A DNA stretch of 64,000 bases from Reyranella sp. (GTDB lineage: Bacteria; Pseudomonadota; Alphaproteobacteria; Reyranellales; Reyranellaceae), in assembly GCA_030684475.1 (NCBI GenBank), contig JAUXWB010000156.1, positions 19,592 through 83,591 on the forward strand, read 5' to 3'. Positions 20,163 to 29,713 of this stretch are shown here, piece after piece (position 1 is the first letter of the stretch; each line of letters begins with the position of its first letter). Both the position numbers and the translations under genes were made by a program. The notes beneath the pieces are model-generated. The model searched no databases and had not been told where the DNA came from. It saw only the letters and a list, made by a program, of their open reading frames with translations.

Positions 20163-21245
20163 TCAAGCGGCGTCCCACAACGCCCGTGACACTATCCGCT
20201 CTGGCAACTCGACGTCGCCCAAGCCCCAGTTTGCATCGTTCATTGGCCTTGATACATCGTTCCGTGCAAAGCGCGTCGCCCTGGCCACGAAGTTGCGCTC
20301 GATCGACGGCGCGAGAACACTCTCGATGCCCAGCACACGCCGCTTCGGATAGTCGAGCAGCATTCGGAACGTGTGACCTAGATCCCTCTTGTTCCTTTCC
20401 ACGAACCACCTGTCGAGACGCTGCTGCCATGGCGCCCAGACTGGAAAGACCCGCTGATTGTGGGTCATTGCCTGAACGATCTTGTAGACGGCACAATCAT
20501 CGGGCCAGCACACCTCCCGTGCGCCATAGCCCGCTGCGGCGTGGAGCGCGATAGAGTCGGCGTCCAGTCCCAATACCGTCGCGTCCGCGGGATATCCCCG
20601 CATCTGGTGCCATCGTTCATTCGACAGCAGGGTGAAGTCGCCACAGCCATTCGTATGGAGGTCGCGAATTCTCCACTGCGGACTTTGCTTTTGGCGCACG
20701 TGTCGCTGCATCGGCGCACATACCAAGAGTTCGAACAACGCATCATCGGATACGCGAAGCCAGTCGTCGCCCCCGAGTTCTACGTCGCAACGGTCGACGC
20801 GATAGACGCATCCGTCGTTCAGATCCTGCTTTGCAATGCGGGCGATAAGCTCGTTCGAGTAGAATGTGTCCAGTGCCTTCGGCGAGAGAAAGACGCCCCG
20901 AGCCCGACGGATACCGACACTGAGCGCCGCTACCGTCGGCAGCCCACGCTCCTTCCAGCCCTTCAGGCGCTTGTGGTATTTTTCGTCGACTTCGACGAAG
21001 CGGACGGTCGCATACCGAGTATGCAAAGTGCCGAAGAGATCGGACATGCGCGGCCGATCGACGGGCGGATTCCATTCGACGACGATCAACTCAGACGGAA
21101 TCCGGTGCGCCTCGAGTTGCCGAACGAGAAGCCCGATCGCGTGCGTCGTTCTTTCTGCGTAGTTTTCTGTGTAGCCGTCGTTGCGCGTCCAGCCGACGAT
21201 CGTCAGGTAGGGACGCGTCGTCCTCCCCTTGCTCGCCTCCGGCAT
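20163..21245 (-). CDS. glycosyltransferase-like protein (GT-A-like, uncharacterised family)
   Basis: YLTIVGWTRNDGYTENYAERTTHAIGLLVRQLEAHRIPSELIVVEWNPPVDRPRM...ALSVGIRRARGVFL. ORF opens at 21308; start at M22 preferred. Confidence 0.55.
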   Translation of the reverse strand: MPEASKGRTTRPYLTIVGWTRNDGYTENYAERTTHAIGLLVRQLEAHRIPSELIVVEWNPPVDRPRMSDLFGTLHTRYATVRFVEVDEKYHKRLKGWKERGLPTVAALSVGIRRARGVFLSPKALDTFYSNELIARIAKQDLNDGCVYRVDRCDVELGGDDWLRVSDDALFELLVCAPMQRHVRQKQSPQWRIRDLHTNGCGDFTLLSNERWHQMRGYPADATVLGLDADSIALHAAAGYGAREVCWPDDCAVYKIVQAMTHNQRVFPVWAPWQQRLDRWFVERNKRDLGHTFRMLLDYPKRRVLGIESVLAPSIERNFVARATRFARNDVSRPMNDANWGLGDVELPERIVSRALWDAA

Positions 21246-21255
21246 CAGCGTGCGC

Positions 21256-22185
21256 CTAGACTGGCTTCCAGAATAGCTGCGAATAGCCTTCAAGCACCAA
21301 GCTGCCAAAGTTGATGCGCTTGGTTTTTAGAATGCGCGCGCGGCCCTGCTTTTCCAGCTCGATAATTTTACCCGGGAACCCACGCCAGAAATTCCGGACC
21401 TCGTGGGCTTTCCACGCCGTATAGTCGACAAGGTTGTTTTCGTGATCGTACCATTCGTAGATCGGCTCGATGTGGAAGCAACACGCCGGCTTCTTCTTCA
21501 GAATGAATTCGAGGAAACTCTCCCACTGCGTGCCGGTTTGTTCGAGCGCGCCGACGGTGAAGATCGCACTGCCCGCGGGCATATCGAGCGTCTCGTCGGG
21601 GTGAAAGAAGTCGAACTGGCGGCCGGCAACATTCAAGCCGTGCTCCTTGCGCAGCGCCTCGACGATATCAACGGACGGCTGAACCCAATCGAGCCCCATA
21701 ACCCGTGCTCCGGGAAACTGCTGGGCCACATAGGCGACGTTGAAGCCCGATCCTGAGCCGAACTCGAAGATGCTCTTGAAGCCGGAAAGGTGGCGCTGAA
21801 CGAACCAGGCACGGTATATCGAATACCAATTGCTCTCGAAGTTCGGATCTTCGGGCTGCACGAACTCTCCGTACAGCCGCACCGGCAGCCCGGGCCGGAT
21901 ATATTTGGGCAGGAGCGCTTCCAGCTTGCCGCCGCTCTTCTCGAAGTCCTCGAGATTCTCGCCCCAGCCCCGTTCCCAGCGCGACTTGTCCTCATTCTGC
22001 ACCAAAGTGAGCCGTCGGCTCTCAATACGCTGCAGGAGGTCAAGCATGATGCCGTCGCGCTCAGGTCCTTCCAAAACCCGATAGTTCCAGTTGTGGGCAC
22101 CAATCGCTCCGCGCGTGGTCTCTGACAGAAGGTCGAGCGTGGTCCCGAAAATGTCGGCGAAATCGATCGGTTTCAGCGAAGGCAT
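21256..22185 (-). CDS. SAM-dependent methyltransferase
   Basis: FKSIFEFGSGSGFNVAYVAQQFPGARVMGLDWVQPSVDIV; start MPSLKPIDFADIFGTT at CAT 22183-22185. Confidence 0.72.
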   Translation of the reverse strand: MPSLKPIDFADIFGTTLDLLSETTRGAIGAHNWNYRVLEGPERDGIMLDLLQRIESRRLTLVQNEDKSRWERGWGENLEDFEKSGGKLEALLPKYIRPGLPVRLYGEFVQPEDPNFESNWYSIYRAWFVQRHLSGFKSIFEFGSGSGFNVAYVAQQFPGARVMGLDWVQPSVDIVEALRKEHGLNVAGRQFDFFHPDETLDMPAGSAIFTVGALEQTGTQWESFLEFILKKKPACCFHIEPIYEWYDHENNLVDYTAWKAHEVRNFWRGFPGKIIELEKQGRARILKTKRINFGSLVLEGYSQLFWKPV

Positions 22186-22222
22186 GAAAGCTCCCCAAAT
22201 GCCCAGCGCCCGGGCGTCGCAC

Positions 22223-23008
22223 TCATAGCCCCCTGCTCTGGCCGCCATCAACCGTGATGTTCGCTCCATTGACCAGGCCCGCCTGCTGCGAACACAGGAA
22301 TGCGACCACTGCGGCCACCTCGTCTGCCGTTCCCAGGCGGCCCAGTGGATATTCCAGATCGACCATCCGGGCAAAGCCCTCGGGGTCGCGGTCCCGTTCA
22401 TCGTCGAAACCCGTGCCCGGAATATGGATACCCCCCGGCGCCACACAGTTGAAGGTGATGCCGTCGCGCACTAGGTAGGGCATCTGCGACAGAGACTTCA
22501 TGAGCGCAGTTTCGGCAGCCTTCGCCATCGTGAACCACGGCCGTCCGCCACCCTCATTTCCACCAAAGATCGAGGTGATCGTCACGACCCTTCCCCATTT
22601 GGCCTGCCGCATCAGCACGAGCGCACGCCGGGTGAAGCGGACTGCCGCCATTGCGTTCTTTTCATAGACCTCCGACCAGATACGAAGTTCGGTTTCCTCG
22701 ACGATCTCCTTGCCCCAGCGGCCGCCGCCGCCGACATTATTGATGAGGATCTGGATTTCGCCCCACTCCCGCTCCACGGCATCCATGACATGATCCGCGG
22801 CGCTGCTTTCGAGGAGGTCGGCAGGTACAGCAAGCGTGCGCACGCCATAAGCCTCAAGCTCAGCGATCGCGCTTCGTAGGCGGGCCTCGGAGCGCGAGCA
22901 GATGGCAATATTGCAGCCTTCCGCGGCGAGCTGTCGCGCCGTCGCCAGTCCAATGCCGTGACTGCCACCCGTCACCAGAGCTGACCGTCCCTTCAATCCA
23001 TAGTCCAT
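22223..23008 (-). CDS. SDR family oxidoreductase
   Basis: MDYGLKGRSALVTGGSHGIGLATARQLAAEG...INNVGGGGRWG...LGRLGTADEVAAVVAFLCSQQAGLVNGANITVDGG. Confidence 0.9.
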   Translation of the reverse strand: MDYGLKGRSALVTGGSHGIGLATARQLAAEGCNIAICSRSEARLRSAIAELEAYGVRTLAVPADLLESSAADHVMDAVEREWGEIQILINNVGGGGRWGKEIVEETELRIWSEVYEKNAMAAVRFTRRALVLMRQAKWGRVVTITSIFGGNEGGGRPWFTMAKAAETALMKSLSQMPYLVRDGITFNCVAPGGIHIPGTGFDDERDRDPEGFARMVDLEYPLGRLGTADEVAAVVAFLCSQQAGLVNGANITVDGGQSRGL

Positions 23009-23046
23009 GCATCTCTCCGATGCGGGTAGTGGCCAGCCGGCCGCTC

Positions 23047-24087
23047 CTAGAACGGACCCCGGAAGCGGCGTTCGTGACTGAAGAAGTCCTCGTTCTCGAG
23101 ATTCGCAGGCTCGAGGCCGAGCATTTCCTCCACATTGCGCACGATCGTCTTGGCATTGGGGTAGAACTCGTTCTCCAGCTCCCGCACCGTCGGGCATGGC
23201 GTATGGGCGAAGCCGATGCGCCGGACGGCCGCCTTGAGTTTTCCGAAGCACTTCTCGTTGACCAGCGCTGACAGCTCGGCACTGAAGCCGCTGTGGACCC
23301 AGTCGCAGTCGGCGATGACACACCGTCCGGTGCGACTGACCGATTCGAGGATCATGGCTTCGTCGAGCGGCGCCAGCGTGCGTGGATCGACAATTTCGAC
23401 CGAGACGCCGCGGCGGGCCAGGATGTCGGCAGCAAGGCGTGCCTCCACGTTCATCCAGGACAACCCGACAATCGTCACGTCCCTTCCTGGCCGCAGGATG
23501 CGCCCGACCCCGAGCGGCGTCTCATACGGCTCCTCCGGCACGTCCTCCTCAGCCCAATAGAGCCAGCGGTGCTCGAAGCAGATGACGGGATTGTCGTCGC
23601 GGATCGCGGCCGTGAGCATCCCTTTCGCATCGGCGGGGGTCGTCGGAGCGATGACCTTGAGTCCGGGAATATGCGTGAAATTGGAGAACAGGCTTTTGCT
23701 GTGCTGCGCGCCCTGGCCCCAGCCGCGGCCGATGACGGCACGGATTACCAGCGGCACCTTCAGCTTGCCGCCGGTCGAGTAGGTGTAGTTCGAAATCATG
23801 TTGACCAGCTGGTTGGTGGCCAGGATCATGAAATCAACACGAATATGGACGTGAATGGGCCTGAGACCTCGAATGGCTGCTCCCAGTCCAAAGCCAGTCA
23901 TGGCGTCTTCGGAAATCGGCGTGTCGAAACAGCGTTCCTGGCCGAATTTCTCCACCAGGCCACGAGTCGTGTTGAAAATCTTGGAGTACGTCGGGACACC
24001 GATGCCATAGACGAATACTCGGGAATCCCGCTCCATTTCCTGCGACATTGCCTCGCGAAGCGCGCCGCTGTAATCAAGCTTTCTCAT
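23047..24087 (-). CDS. TPP-dependent alpha-ketoacid dehydrogenase E1 beta-like subunit (copy 2)
   Basis: MRKLDYSGALREAMSQEMERDSRVFVYGIGV...RCFDTPISEDAMTGFGLGAAI...VIGRGWGQGAQHSKS; HTPCPTVRELENEFYP. Confidence 0.88.
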   Translation of the reverse strand: MRKLDYSGALREAMSQEMERDSRVFVYGIGVPTYSKIFNTTRGLVEKFGQERCFDTPISEDAMTGFGLGAAIRGLRPIHVHIRVDFMILATNQLVNMISNYTYSTGGKLKVPLVIRAVIGRGWGQGAQHSKSLFSNFTHIPGLKVIAPTTPADAKGMLTAAIRDDNPVICFEHRWLYWAEEDVPEEPYETPLGVGRILRPGRDVTIVGLSWMNVEARLAADILARRGVSVEIVDPRTLAPLDEAMILESVSRTGRCVIADCDWVHSGFSAELSALVNEKCFGKLKAAVRRIGFAHTPCPTVRELENEFYPNAKTIVRNVEEMLGLEPANLENEDFFSHERRFRGPF

Positions 24088-25102
24088 AGAACACACCCGC
24101 ATAAAGTCGTTCCGGCGCTGGAATAGGAGCCAAGCCGGCACGCTCGACGCTCATGCGTACGGACAGGTCAATTTCTTGTTCGATTGTGATGATATCACTC
24201 TCGCTGATGCCGTGTTCTCCCAGCCGCCGACGCTGCACCACAAGGGCATCCCGATCGATCCATTCGCGCTGGTTCGTGGTCTTGTCTCGATATCCCCAGT
24301 TCCAGTCCTCGCCGATACCGACATGTTCAAGATATCGGCAGCACTTGATGTTGAGAAACGCCGGGCGTCGTTGGTGGCGAGCCTTTTCAGCTGCAACGCG
24401 CGTGAGCTTGTAGACGCTCTCCACCTCCCCGGTGTCGTCCTCATAGGAGTCGCAGCCGAAGGGCCTGACGGCCTCGGCGAGCGAGTGCACCATTTGACGG
24501 GCATCACGCGGCGTGTCCACGGCATAGCCGTTGTCCTCGCATACGAACAGAACCGGTAGCCGAAACAACGCTGCGGAATTGATGCTTTCCCAGAAGACTC
24601 CGGCGTCAACGGCACCATCGCCAAAAAATGCGACGGCCATTCGTCCCGTATCGAGCCGCAGGTTCGCAAAGGCAGCACCAACAGCCACGGGGATCTGAGT
24701 GGCGACCACCCCGCTCGACAGCATGTGCCCTTGATCCGGCGCGGCCAGGTGCATGGAGCCGCCCTTCCCTTCGCCAGTCCCGGAAGTGCGCCCGTACAAC
24801 TCCGAGAAGAATCGGTCGGTATCGTGCGTCTGGGCAAGGAATGCCGCATGACTCCGATACGAAGCGAAAACATCGGCCTTGCCCTCGAGCGCCTGGCAGA
24901 CGCCCACCGACACGAATTCCTGCCCCATCGACATATGCATCGGAGTGCGCATATGGTTTTCGGGATAGTGCTTGACGATGTATTCCTCGGAGCGCCGGAC
25001 GAGCAACAGGCTTCTAAAGAGCTGTATCGCAATCTCTCTTGTCATGGGATCAGAGGCACGAGTCATCTTGGGTTCATTGTTTTTGGCGCGATTCTGCAAC
25101 AT
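24074..25102 (-). CDS. TPP-dependent dehydrogenase E1 alpha-like subunit (copy 2)
   Basis: HMSMGQEFVSVGVCQALEGKADVFASYRSHAAFLAQ...FFGDGAVDAGVFWESINSAALFRLPVLFVCEDNGYAVDT. Start may be at an internal Met. Confidence 0.88.
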   Translation of the reverse strand: MLQNRAKNNEPKMTRASDPMTREIAIQLFRSLLLVRRSEEYIVKHYPENHMRTPMHMSMGQEFVSVGVCQALEGKADVFASYRSHAAFLAQTHDTDRFFSELYGRTSGTGEGKGGSMHLAAPDQGHMLSSGVVATQIPVAVGAAFANLRLDTGRMAVAFFGDGAVDAGVFWESINSAALFRLPVLFVCEDNGYAVDTPRDARQMVHSLAEAVRPFGCDSYEDDTGEVESVYKLTRVAAEKARHQRRPAFLNIKCCRYLEHVGIGEDWNWGYRDKTTNQREWIDRDALVVQRRRLGEHGISESDIITIEQEIDLSVRMSVERAGLAPIPAPERLYAGVFYEKA

Positions 25103-25274
25103 AGAGACGTCCGGACTCTAAGGCAACGCCAAGGTCCGGGAGCCGCACCGTTCAGTCGTATTATCAGCCACACGAGGGCACCTGCAGCGTGCGCGGACCG
25201 ATCGGTTTGGGTGGCGTTTTGCGCCTGGCTAACTTAAGTAGACGATGGAATCGGATGATTGGAATGGATAGACG

Positions 25275-26294
25275 ATGGCTGCTCGACGCGCCCTCATCAC
25301 CGGCATCACCGGGATGGTCGGCTCTCACCTGGCTGAATATCTCCTGGAATGCACAGATTGGGACATTGTCGGCATGTGTCGCTGGCGCAGTGCCCTCGAC
25401 AATCTATCGGGCATCATTGGGCGCATAAACTCGGGCGATCGCGTCTCTCTGTTGTATGGCGACTTGCGTGATACGATCTCGATCCAGAACGTCGTTGCCA
25501 AATCGAAGCCGGACTACGTCTTTCATCTCGCCGCCCAGAGCTTTCCCCGTACCAGCTTCGATTCTCCACTCGACACGATGGATACCAACATCCAGGGGAC
25601 GGTTCGCGTTCTCGATGCGCTTCGCGAGCATGCGCCACGAGCCGTCATCCACGTCTGTGCCTCCTCGGAGGTCTTCGGCCGCGTGCCCAGGGAAAAACTG
25701 CCCATCAACGAAGAGTGCGCGTTTCATCCCGCCTCGCCCTACGCCATTTCCAAGGTCGGAACGGACCTGGTCGGACGCTTCTATGCCGAAGCATACGGCA
25801 TGACCGTCATGACCACCCGCATGTTCACCCATACCGGACCGCGGCGCGGAGACGTCTTCGCCGAATCGACCTTCGCCAAACAGATCGCCATGATCGAGGG
25901 TTCACTGATTCCTGCCGTCGTGAAGGTCGGCAATCTCCAATCGCTTCGCACAATTGCCGATGTGCGGGATGCCGTGCGAGCCTACTTCATGCTGGTGACA
26001 GTCAAGCCGACAGCCGGCGCCTACTACAACATCGGCGGCAGCCATACGTGTACGATCAAGGACGTACTTGATTCGCTGATATCGTTCTCACCTCGCAAGG
26101 GAGAGATCCGGATCGAGGTCGATCCCGACCGGCTACGGCCGATCGACGCCGACCTGCAGGTGCCCGACACCTCCAAATTCCGGGCACACACGGGATGGAC
26201 ACCGGAAATACCCTATGAGAAGACCCTGCACGACTTGCTGGAATACTGGCGGTATCGCGTTTCAACCGAAGGCAACCGATTTCTCGCGCGCTGA
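25275..26294 (+). CDS. GDP-mannose 4,6-dehydratase-like extended SDR
   Basis: ARRALITGITGMVGSHLAEYLLE...HLAAQSFPRTSFDSPLDTMDTNIQGTVRVLDALRE...CASSEVFG...PYAISKVGTDLVG. Confidence 0.85.
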   Translation: MAARRALITGITGMVGSHLAEYLLECTDWDIVGMCRWRSALDNLSGIIGRINSGDRVSLLYGDLRDTISIQNVVAKSKPDYVFHLAAQSFPRTSFDSPLDTMDTNIQGTVRVLDALREHAPRAVIHVCASSEVFGRVPREKLPINEECAFHPASPYAISKVGTDLVGRFYAEAYGMTVMTTRMFTHTGPRRGDVFAESTFAKQIAMIEGSLIPAVVKVGNLQSLRTIADVRDAVRAYFMLVTVKPTAGAYYNIGGSHTCTIKDVLDSLISFSPRKGEIRIEVDPDRLRPIDADLQVPDTSKFRAHTGWTPEIPYEKTLHDLLEYWRYRVSTEGNRFLAR

Positions 26295-26335
26295 CAGGCG
26301 ACCCTCCATCGCCCCAAGAGGTTGATCTCCTTCTG

Positions 26336-27331
26336 ATGAAAATGGCCATCTCGCGCACCCCGTACAGGGTCTCGTTCTTCGGCGGCGGTACCGATTATCC
26401 GGCTTGGTACCTCAAGCATGGCGGCGCCGTTCTTTCGATTGCAATCAACAAGTACTGCTACATCAGCGGCCGGCACCTGCCGCCTTTCTTTGGCATTCGC
26501 CACCGCATCGTCTGGTCCCACATCGAGACGGTGGGCGCCATTTCAGAGATCTTGCACCCCGCCGTCCGCGTGGGCCTTCTTGCGCTGGGCTTTGACGACG
26601 AGGAGGGAGTGGAACTGCATCATCAGGGTGATCTGCCGGCACGCTCCGGAATCGGCTCGAGTTCGGCCTTCGCCGTCGGCCTGATCAACGTATTGAACGC
26701 GATGCGTGGCAAAAGCCTTTCACCGCATGCGCTCGCATCGACGGCGATCGATCTCGAGCAGAATAAGCTCAAGGAAAGCGTCGGCTGTCAGGACCAGATC
26801 GCCAGTGCGTTCGGCGGGTTGAACGTCATCAATTTCGGACGCGACGGCGCCTTCTCCGTTATGCCAGTCAATCTCGGCGATTCTCGTCAAAGGGAATTCG
26901 AGAGATGGCTGATGCTCTTCTATACCGGCAGCAGCCGCCTATCATCGGATTTTGCCAAGAACCTCATTGCGAACCTCGACACCAATGCGAGACATCTGCA
27001 CTTGATGCAGCAAATGGTCCCGAAAGCCGTAGAGATGCTTCGTGAAGGGAAGCTGGTGGATTTCGGCCGCCTCCTGCACGAGAGCTGGACATTGAAGCGG
27101 GGTTTGGCGAACGGCACCAGTTCACCCGCGATCGACCGGCACTACGATGATGCCATGCGCGCCGGCGCGCTCGGCGGTAAATTGCTCGGTGCCGGTGGCA
27201 CGGGATTCATGGCGTTCGTCGTGCCCCCCGAATGCCAGCAGAGGGTTCGCGAGGCTCTGTCTCAGCTCATCAGCGTCCCTGTTGCGATCGATTATTCCGG
27301 CTCGACGATCATCTACAGAACGGACGAATAG
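26336..27331 (+). CDS. GHMP kinase, HddA-like (D-glycero-D-manno-heptose 7-phosphate kinase family)
   Basis: MAISRTPYRVSFFGGGTDYPAWYLKHGGAVLSIAINKYCYI; GDLPARSGIGSSSAFAVGLINVL; GGKLLGAGGTGFMAF. Confidence 0.82.
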   Translation: MKMAISRTPYRVSFFGGGTDYPAWYLKHGGAVLSIAINKYCYISGRHLPPFFGIRHRIVWSHIETVGAISEILHPAVRVGLLALGFDDEEGVELHHQGDLPARSGIGSSSAFAVGLINVLNAMRGKSLSPHALASTAIDLEQNKLKESVGCQDQIASAFGGLNVINFGRDGAFSVMPVNLGDSRQREFERWLMLFYTGSSRLSSDFAKNLIANLDTNARHLHLMQQMVPKAVEMLREGKLVDFGRLLHESWTLKRGLANGTSSPAIDRHYDDAMRAGALGGKLLGAGGTGFMAFVVPPECQQRVREALSQLISVPVAIDYSGSTIIYRTDE

Positions 27332-27332
27332 C

Positions 27333-27920
27333 GTGGGCCGCCAACCCATAAGATATCGCGTGGCCTTCTCGACTCCCTGGTTTGAGATCGAGGAATCGAT
27401 TTCGGACGGTGCCTCCGAAATGCAGCCATACTACCGCATGACGGCATCTGACGGCATCATCTGCCTGCCTTTGACGCCCGAAGGCCAATTTCTGATGATC
27501 AGACAATATCGGCCGAGCCTTGATGCCGAAACTCTGGAAATCCCTGCCGGCGCAATGGATGGGGGCGAGTCTCCGTATTCGGCTGCCCACCGCGAGGTCC
27601 TGGAGGAAACGGGATACAAGTGTGGTCTGATGTGCCCTCTTGGATCGGGCCGCCTCTATCTCAATCGCTGCACGCAGCGTGAGCACCTATTTCTTGGTAT
27701 CGACGCGGTTGCCGTCGCCGGTGCATCCGTTGAGGCCGGCATCGCCCCGATCCTCGTTTCGCGCGCCAGCTTTCACGAGATGGTGTTGCGCGATGAAATG
27801 GAGCAAACGGCAGTTCTGTCTTTGATCGGTCTCGCATCTGCCAAGCTTGGCATCGATCTGATCAGGGACCCCATCGAGGATATCCGTCGACGCGTCCAAG
27901 AACACGTCTTCAGGGAGTAA
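27333..27920 (+). CDS. NUDIX hydrolase
   Basis: Nudix-box-like GAMDGGESPYSAAHREVLEETGY; GTG start at 27333 immediately after the upstream TAG (27329-27331). Confidence 0.8.
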   Translation: MGRQPIRYRVAFSTPWFEIEESISDGASEMQPYYRMTASDGIICLPLTPEGQFLMIRQYRPSLDAETLEIPAGAMDGGESPYSAAHREVLEETGYKCGLMCPLGSGRLYLNRCTQREHLFLGIDAVAVAGASVEAGIAPILVSRASFHEMVLRDEMEQTAVLSLIGLASAKLGIDLIRDPIEDIRRRVQEHVFRE

Positions 27921-28435
27921 TGGAGATGGAAGTGTTCCCGACCAAACTCGAGTCGGTTCTCTTGATCCGGCCGCCTACAGTATTCGAAGATTTTCGAGGC
28001 CACTATATCGAGACCTACAACCGGGACGTCTATTTCAAGTCCGGTATCCCGATAGAATTCATTCAGGATGACATCTCGATATCTCACCGGCACGTGCTGC
28101 GCGGCATCCATGGAGACACCAAGACGTGGAAGCTGATTTCATGCCTGCAAGGCAGCTTCTACTTTGTTGTCATCAACAACAATCCGACATCGTCACAGTA
28201 CAGGCAATGGGCGTCCTTCACCCTGTCGGACACAAACCACCTGCAGGTCCTCGTCCCGCCGCATTTCGGGAACGGACACCTGGTCATGAGCGATCAGGCC
28301 ATTTTTCACTACAAGCAGAGCACCGACTACGATCGGGCAGGCCAGTTCACGTTGCGTTGGAACGATCCAAAGCTCAAGATTTGGTGGCCCGTCAGCAATC
28401 CGATCGTGTCCGAGCGCGATCAGGGAGAGGATTGA
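27920..28435 (+). CDS. dTDP-4-dehydrorhamnose 3,5-epimerase-like (RmlC-like cupin)
   Basis: VFEDFRGHYIETYNRDVYFKSGIPIEFIQDDISISHRHVLRGIHGDTKTWKLISCLQGSFYFVVIN. Confidence 0.85.
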   Translation: MEMEVFPTKLESVLLIRPPTVFEDFRGHYIETYNRDVYFKSGIPIEFIQDDISISHRHVLRGIHGDTKTWKLISCLQGSFYFVVINNNPTSSQYRQWASFTLSDTNHLQVLVPPHFGNGHLVMSDQAIFHYKQSTDYDRAGQFTLRWNDPKLKIWWPVSNPIVSERDQGED

Positions 28436-28529
28436 CGCAGCTGCACCCTGTCGCGCGTTCAGCGACAGGGGACGACGGGAGGTGGCGTACCTCTCGGTCG
28501 CCGGCGTGACCCGCTGGAGACGGATCGGA

Positions 28530-29687
28530 CTACGTTGAAGACTCGGCCATAAACCGATCGAGTTCATCTATCGCGCAAATGATGTGGTAGAAGCTGCTCG
28601 CTGGCATCACGTCGGTGCTTGGCATCCCATTGTGGTCCAGCCGATCGATCCAGCCGCCCAATGGTTCAGCAGTCAGGAAGTGCTTGCTGAGCAAATTGGC
28701 CAAAGTCGCCGCTTTGAGACTTGTGCTGCCCCGCCCTTGCCTGGCTTCTGCAAGATTTGCCTTGATCGCCTCCGCTACCGGCCAAAGCCGACGCGAAAGC
28801 GTCCGATGGGAACCGTCGGCCAACACCTCATCGACGACCAGACCGGCGCTGTCTTGACCATAGGTATCAGCATGTGCGTAGAGGGAATTTACATAAGGTT
28901 GAACAGAACGCCCGGACTTGCACTCGAAGCGCCGGAGCAACCAGATCCATTCATAGTGATGCCCCGGCTCTACGACATTTCCGGCCGCGCCCCCAGCAGG
29001 TCGCAAATCGGCATCGAAATATTCCCCTAGGACGCCCGGATCAGGGCGAAAGAAACGATTGGCGAAAAGATCAAATAGGTTTGCGGCCTTCGTCAGGTAA
29101 GTCCGGTCGGCAGAACTCGACCACAGTGCGAGCAGCGCCTCAAACAGATGCATGTGAGGATTCTGCCGGCGAAACGCGTTCCCCGTTGGCAACGCTTCGA
29201 CGTAGCCGCCGCCGGGTGCCTTAAGACTTACTTCCATGAAAGCCAGGGTTTCGTCGGCGAGCGCCAATGCTGTGCGCTTCCCTGTTGCCTGCACATAGGA
29301 AGCTATTGAAAGCAGGGCGAACGCGTGGGCGTAGAGGTCGCGCTGGGGGTCGGCGATCGCCCCGTCACGATGGATCGAATAGATCCAGCCGCCATATCCA
29401 TCTCGCATATGGAAGTCACGCAACATGGACGAATAGGCAAGTTCGACAAGTGCGAGCGCATCAGGATACCAGTTCTTTCGGTACGCAAGTGCATAGACAT
29501 AGATTTGACGGGCCTGAACCATGAGACGCAACGGCGCGTCAGGCATGCGCTCTCCCTTCAGCGACAGGCGTTCCTCGAATCGCCCATGCTCGCCATCGAA
29601 GCCCGACGTCGCCCAGAATGGCAGGGCGTGACGAACGACCCAGTCTCGAAGGGAGGTGGTGGAAGAGGCCAGCAACTCGGCGACCAA
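28530..29687 (-). CDS. AGE family epimerase/isomerase
   Basis: RLMVQARQIYVYALAYR...RDLYAHAFALLSIASYVQATG...QNPHMHLFEALLALWSSS; (alpha/alpha)6 AGE/mannose isomerase pattern. Confidence 0.82.
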   Translation of the reverse strand: MVAELLASSTTSLRDWVVRHALPFWATSGFDGEHGRFEERLSLKGERMPDAPLRLMVQARQIYVYALAYRKNWYPDALALVELAYSSMLRDFHMRDGYGGWIYSIHRDGAIADPQRDLYAHAFALLSIASYVQATGKRTALALADETLAFMEVSLKAPGGGYVEALPTGNAFRRQNPHMHLFEALLALWSSSADRTYLTKAANLFDLFANRFFRPDPGVLGEYFDADLRPAGGAAGNVVEPGHHYEWIWLLRRFECKSGRSVQPYVNSLYAHADTYGQDSAGLVVDEVLADGSHRTLSRRLWPVAEAIKANLAEARQGRGSTSLKAATLANLLSKHFLTAEPLGGWIDRLDHNGMPSTDVMPASSFYHIICAIDELDRFMAESST

Positions 29688-29713
29688 TGTCGAATTTCCT
29701 CTCGTCGGCAGCG

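Noticed and set aside
16797-25102. Recent segmental duplication producing the two E1 pairs
   Set aside because: Protein sequences differ extensively outside catalytic motifs and no long nucleotide repeats were seen.
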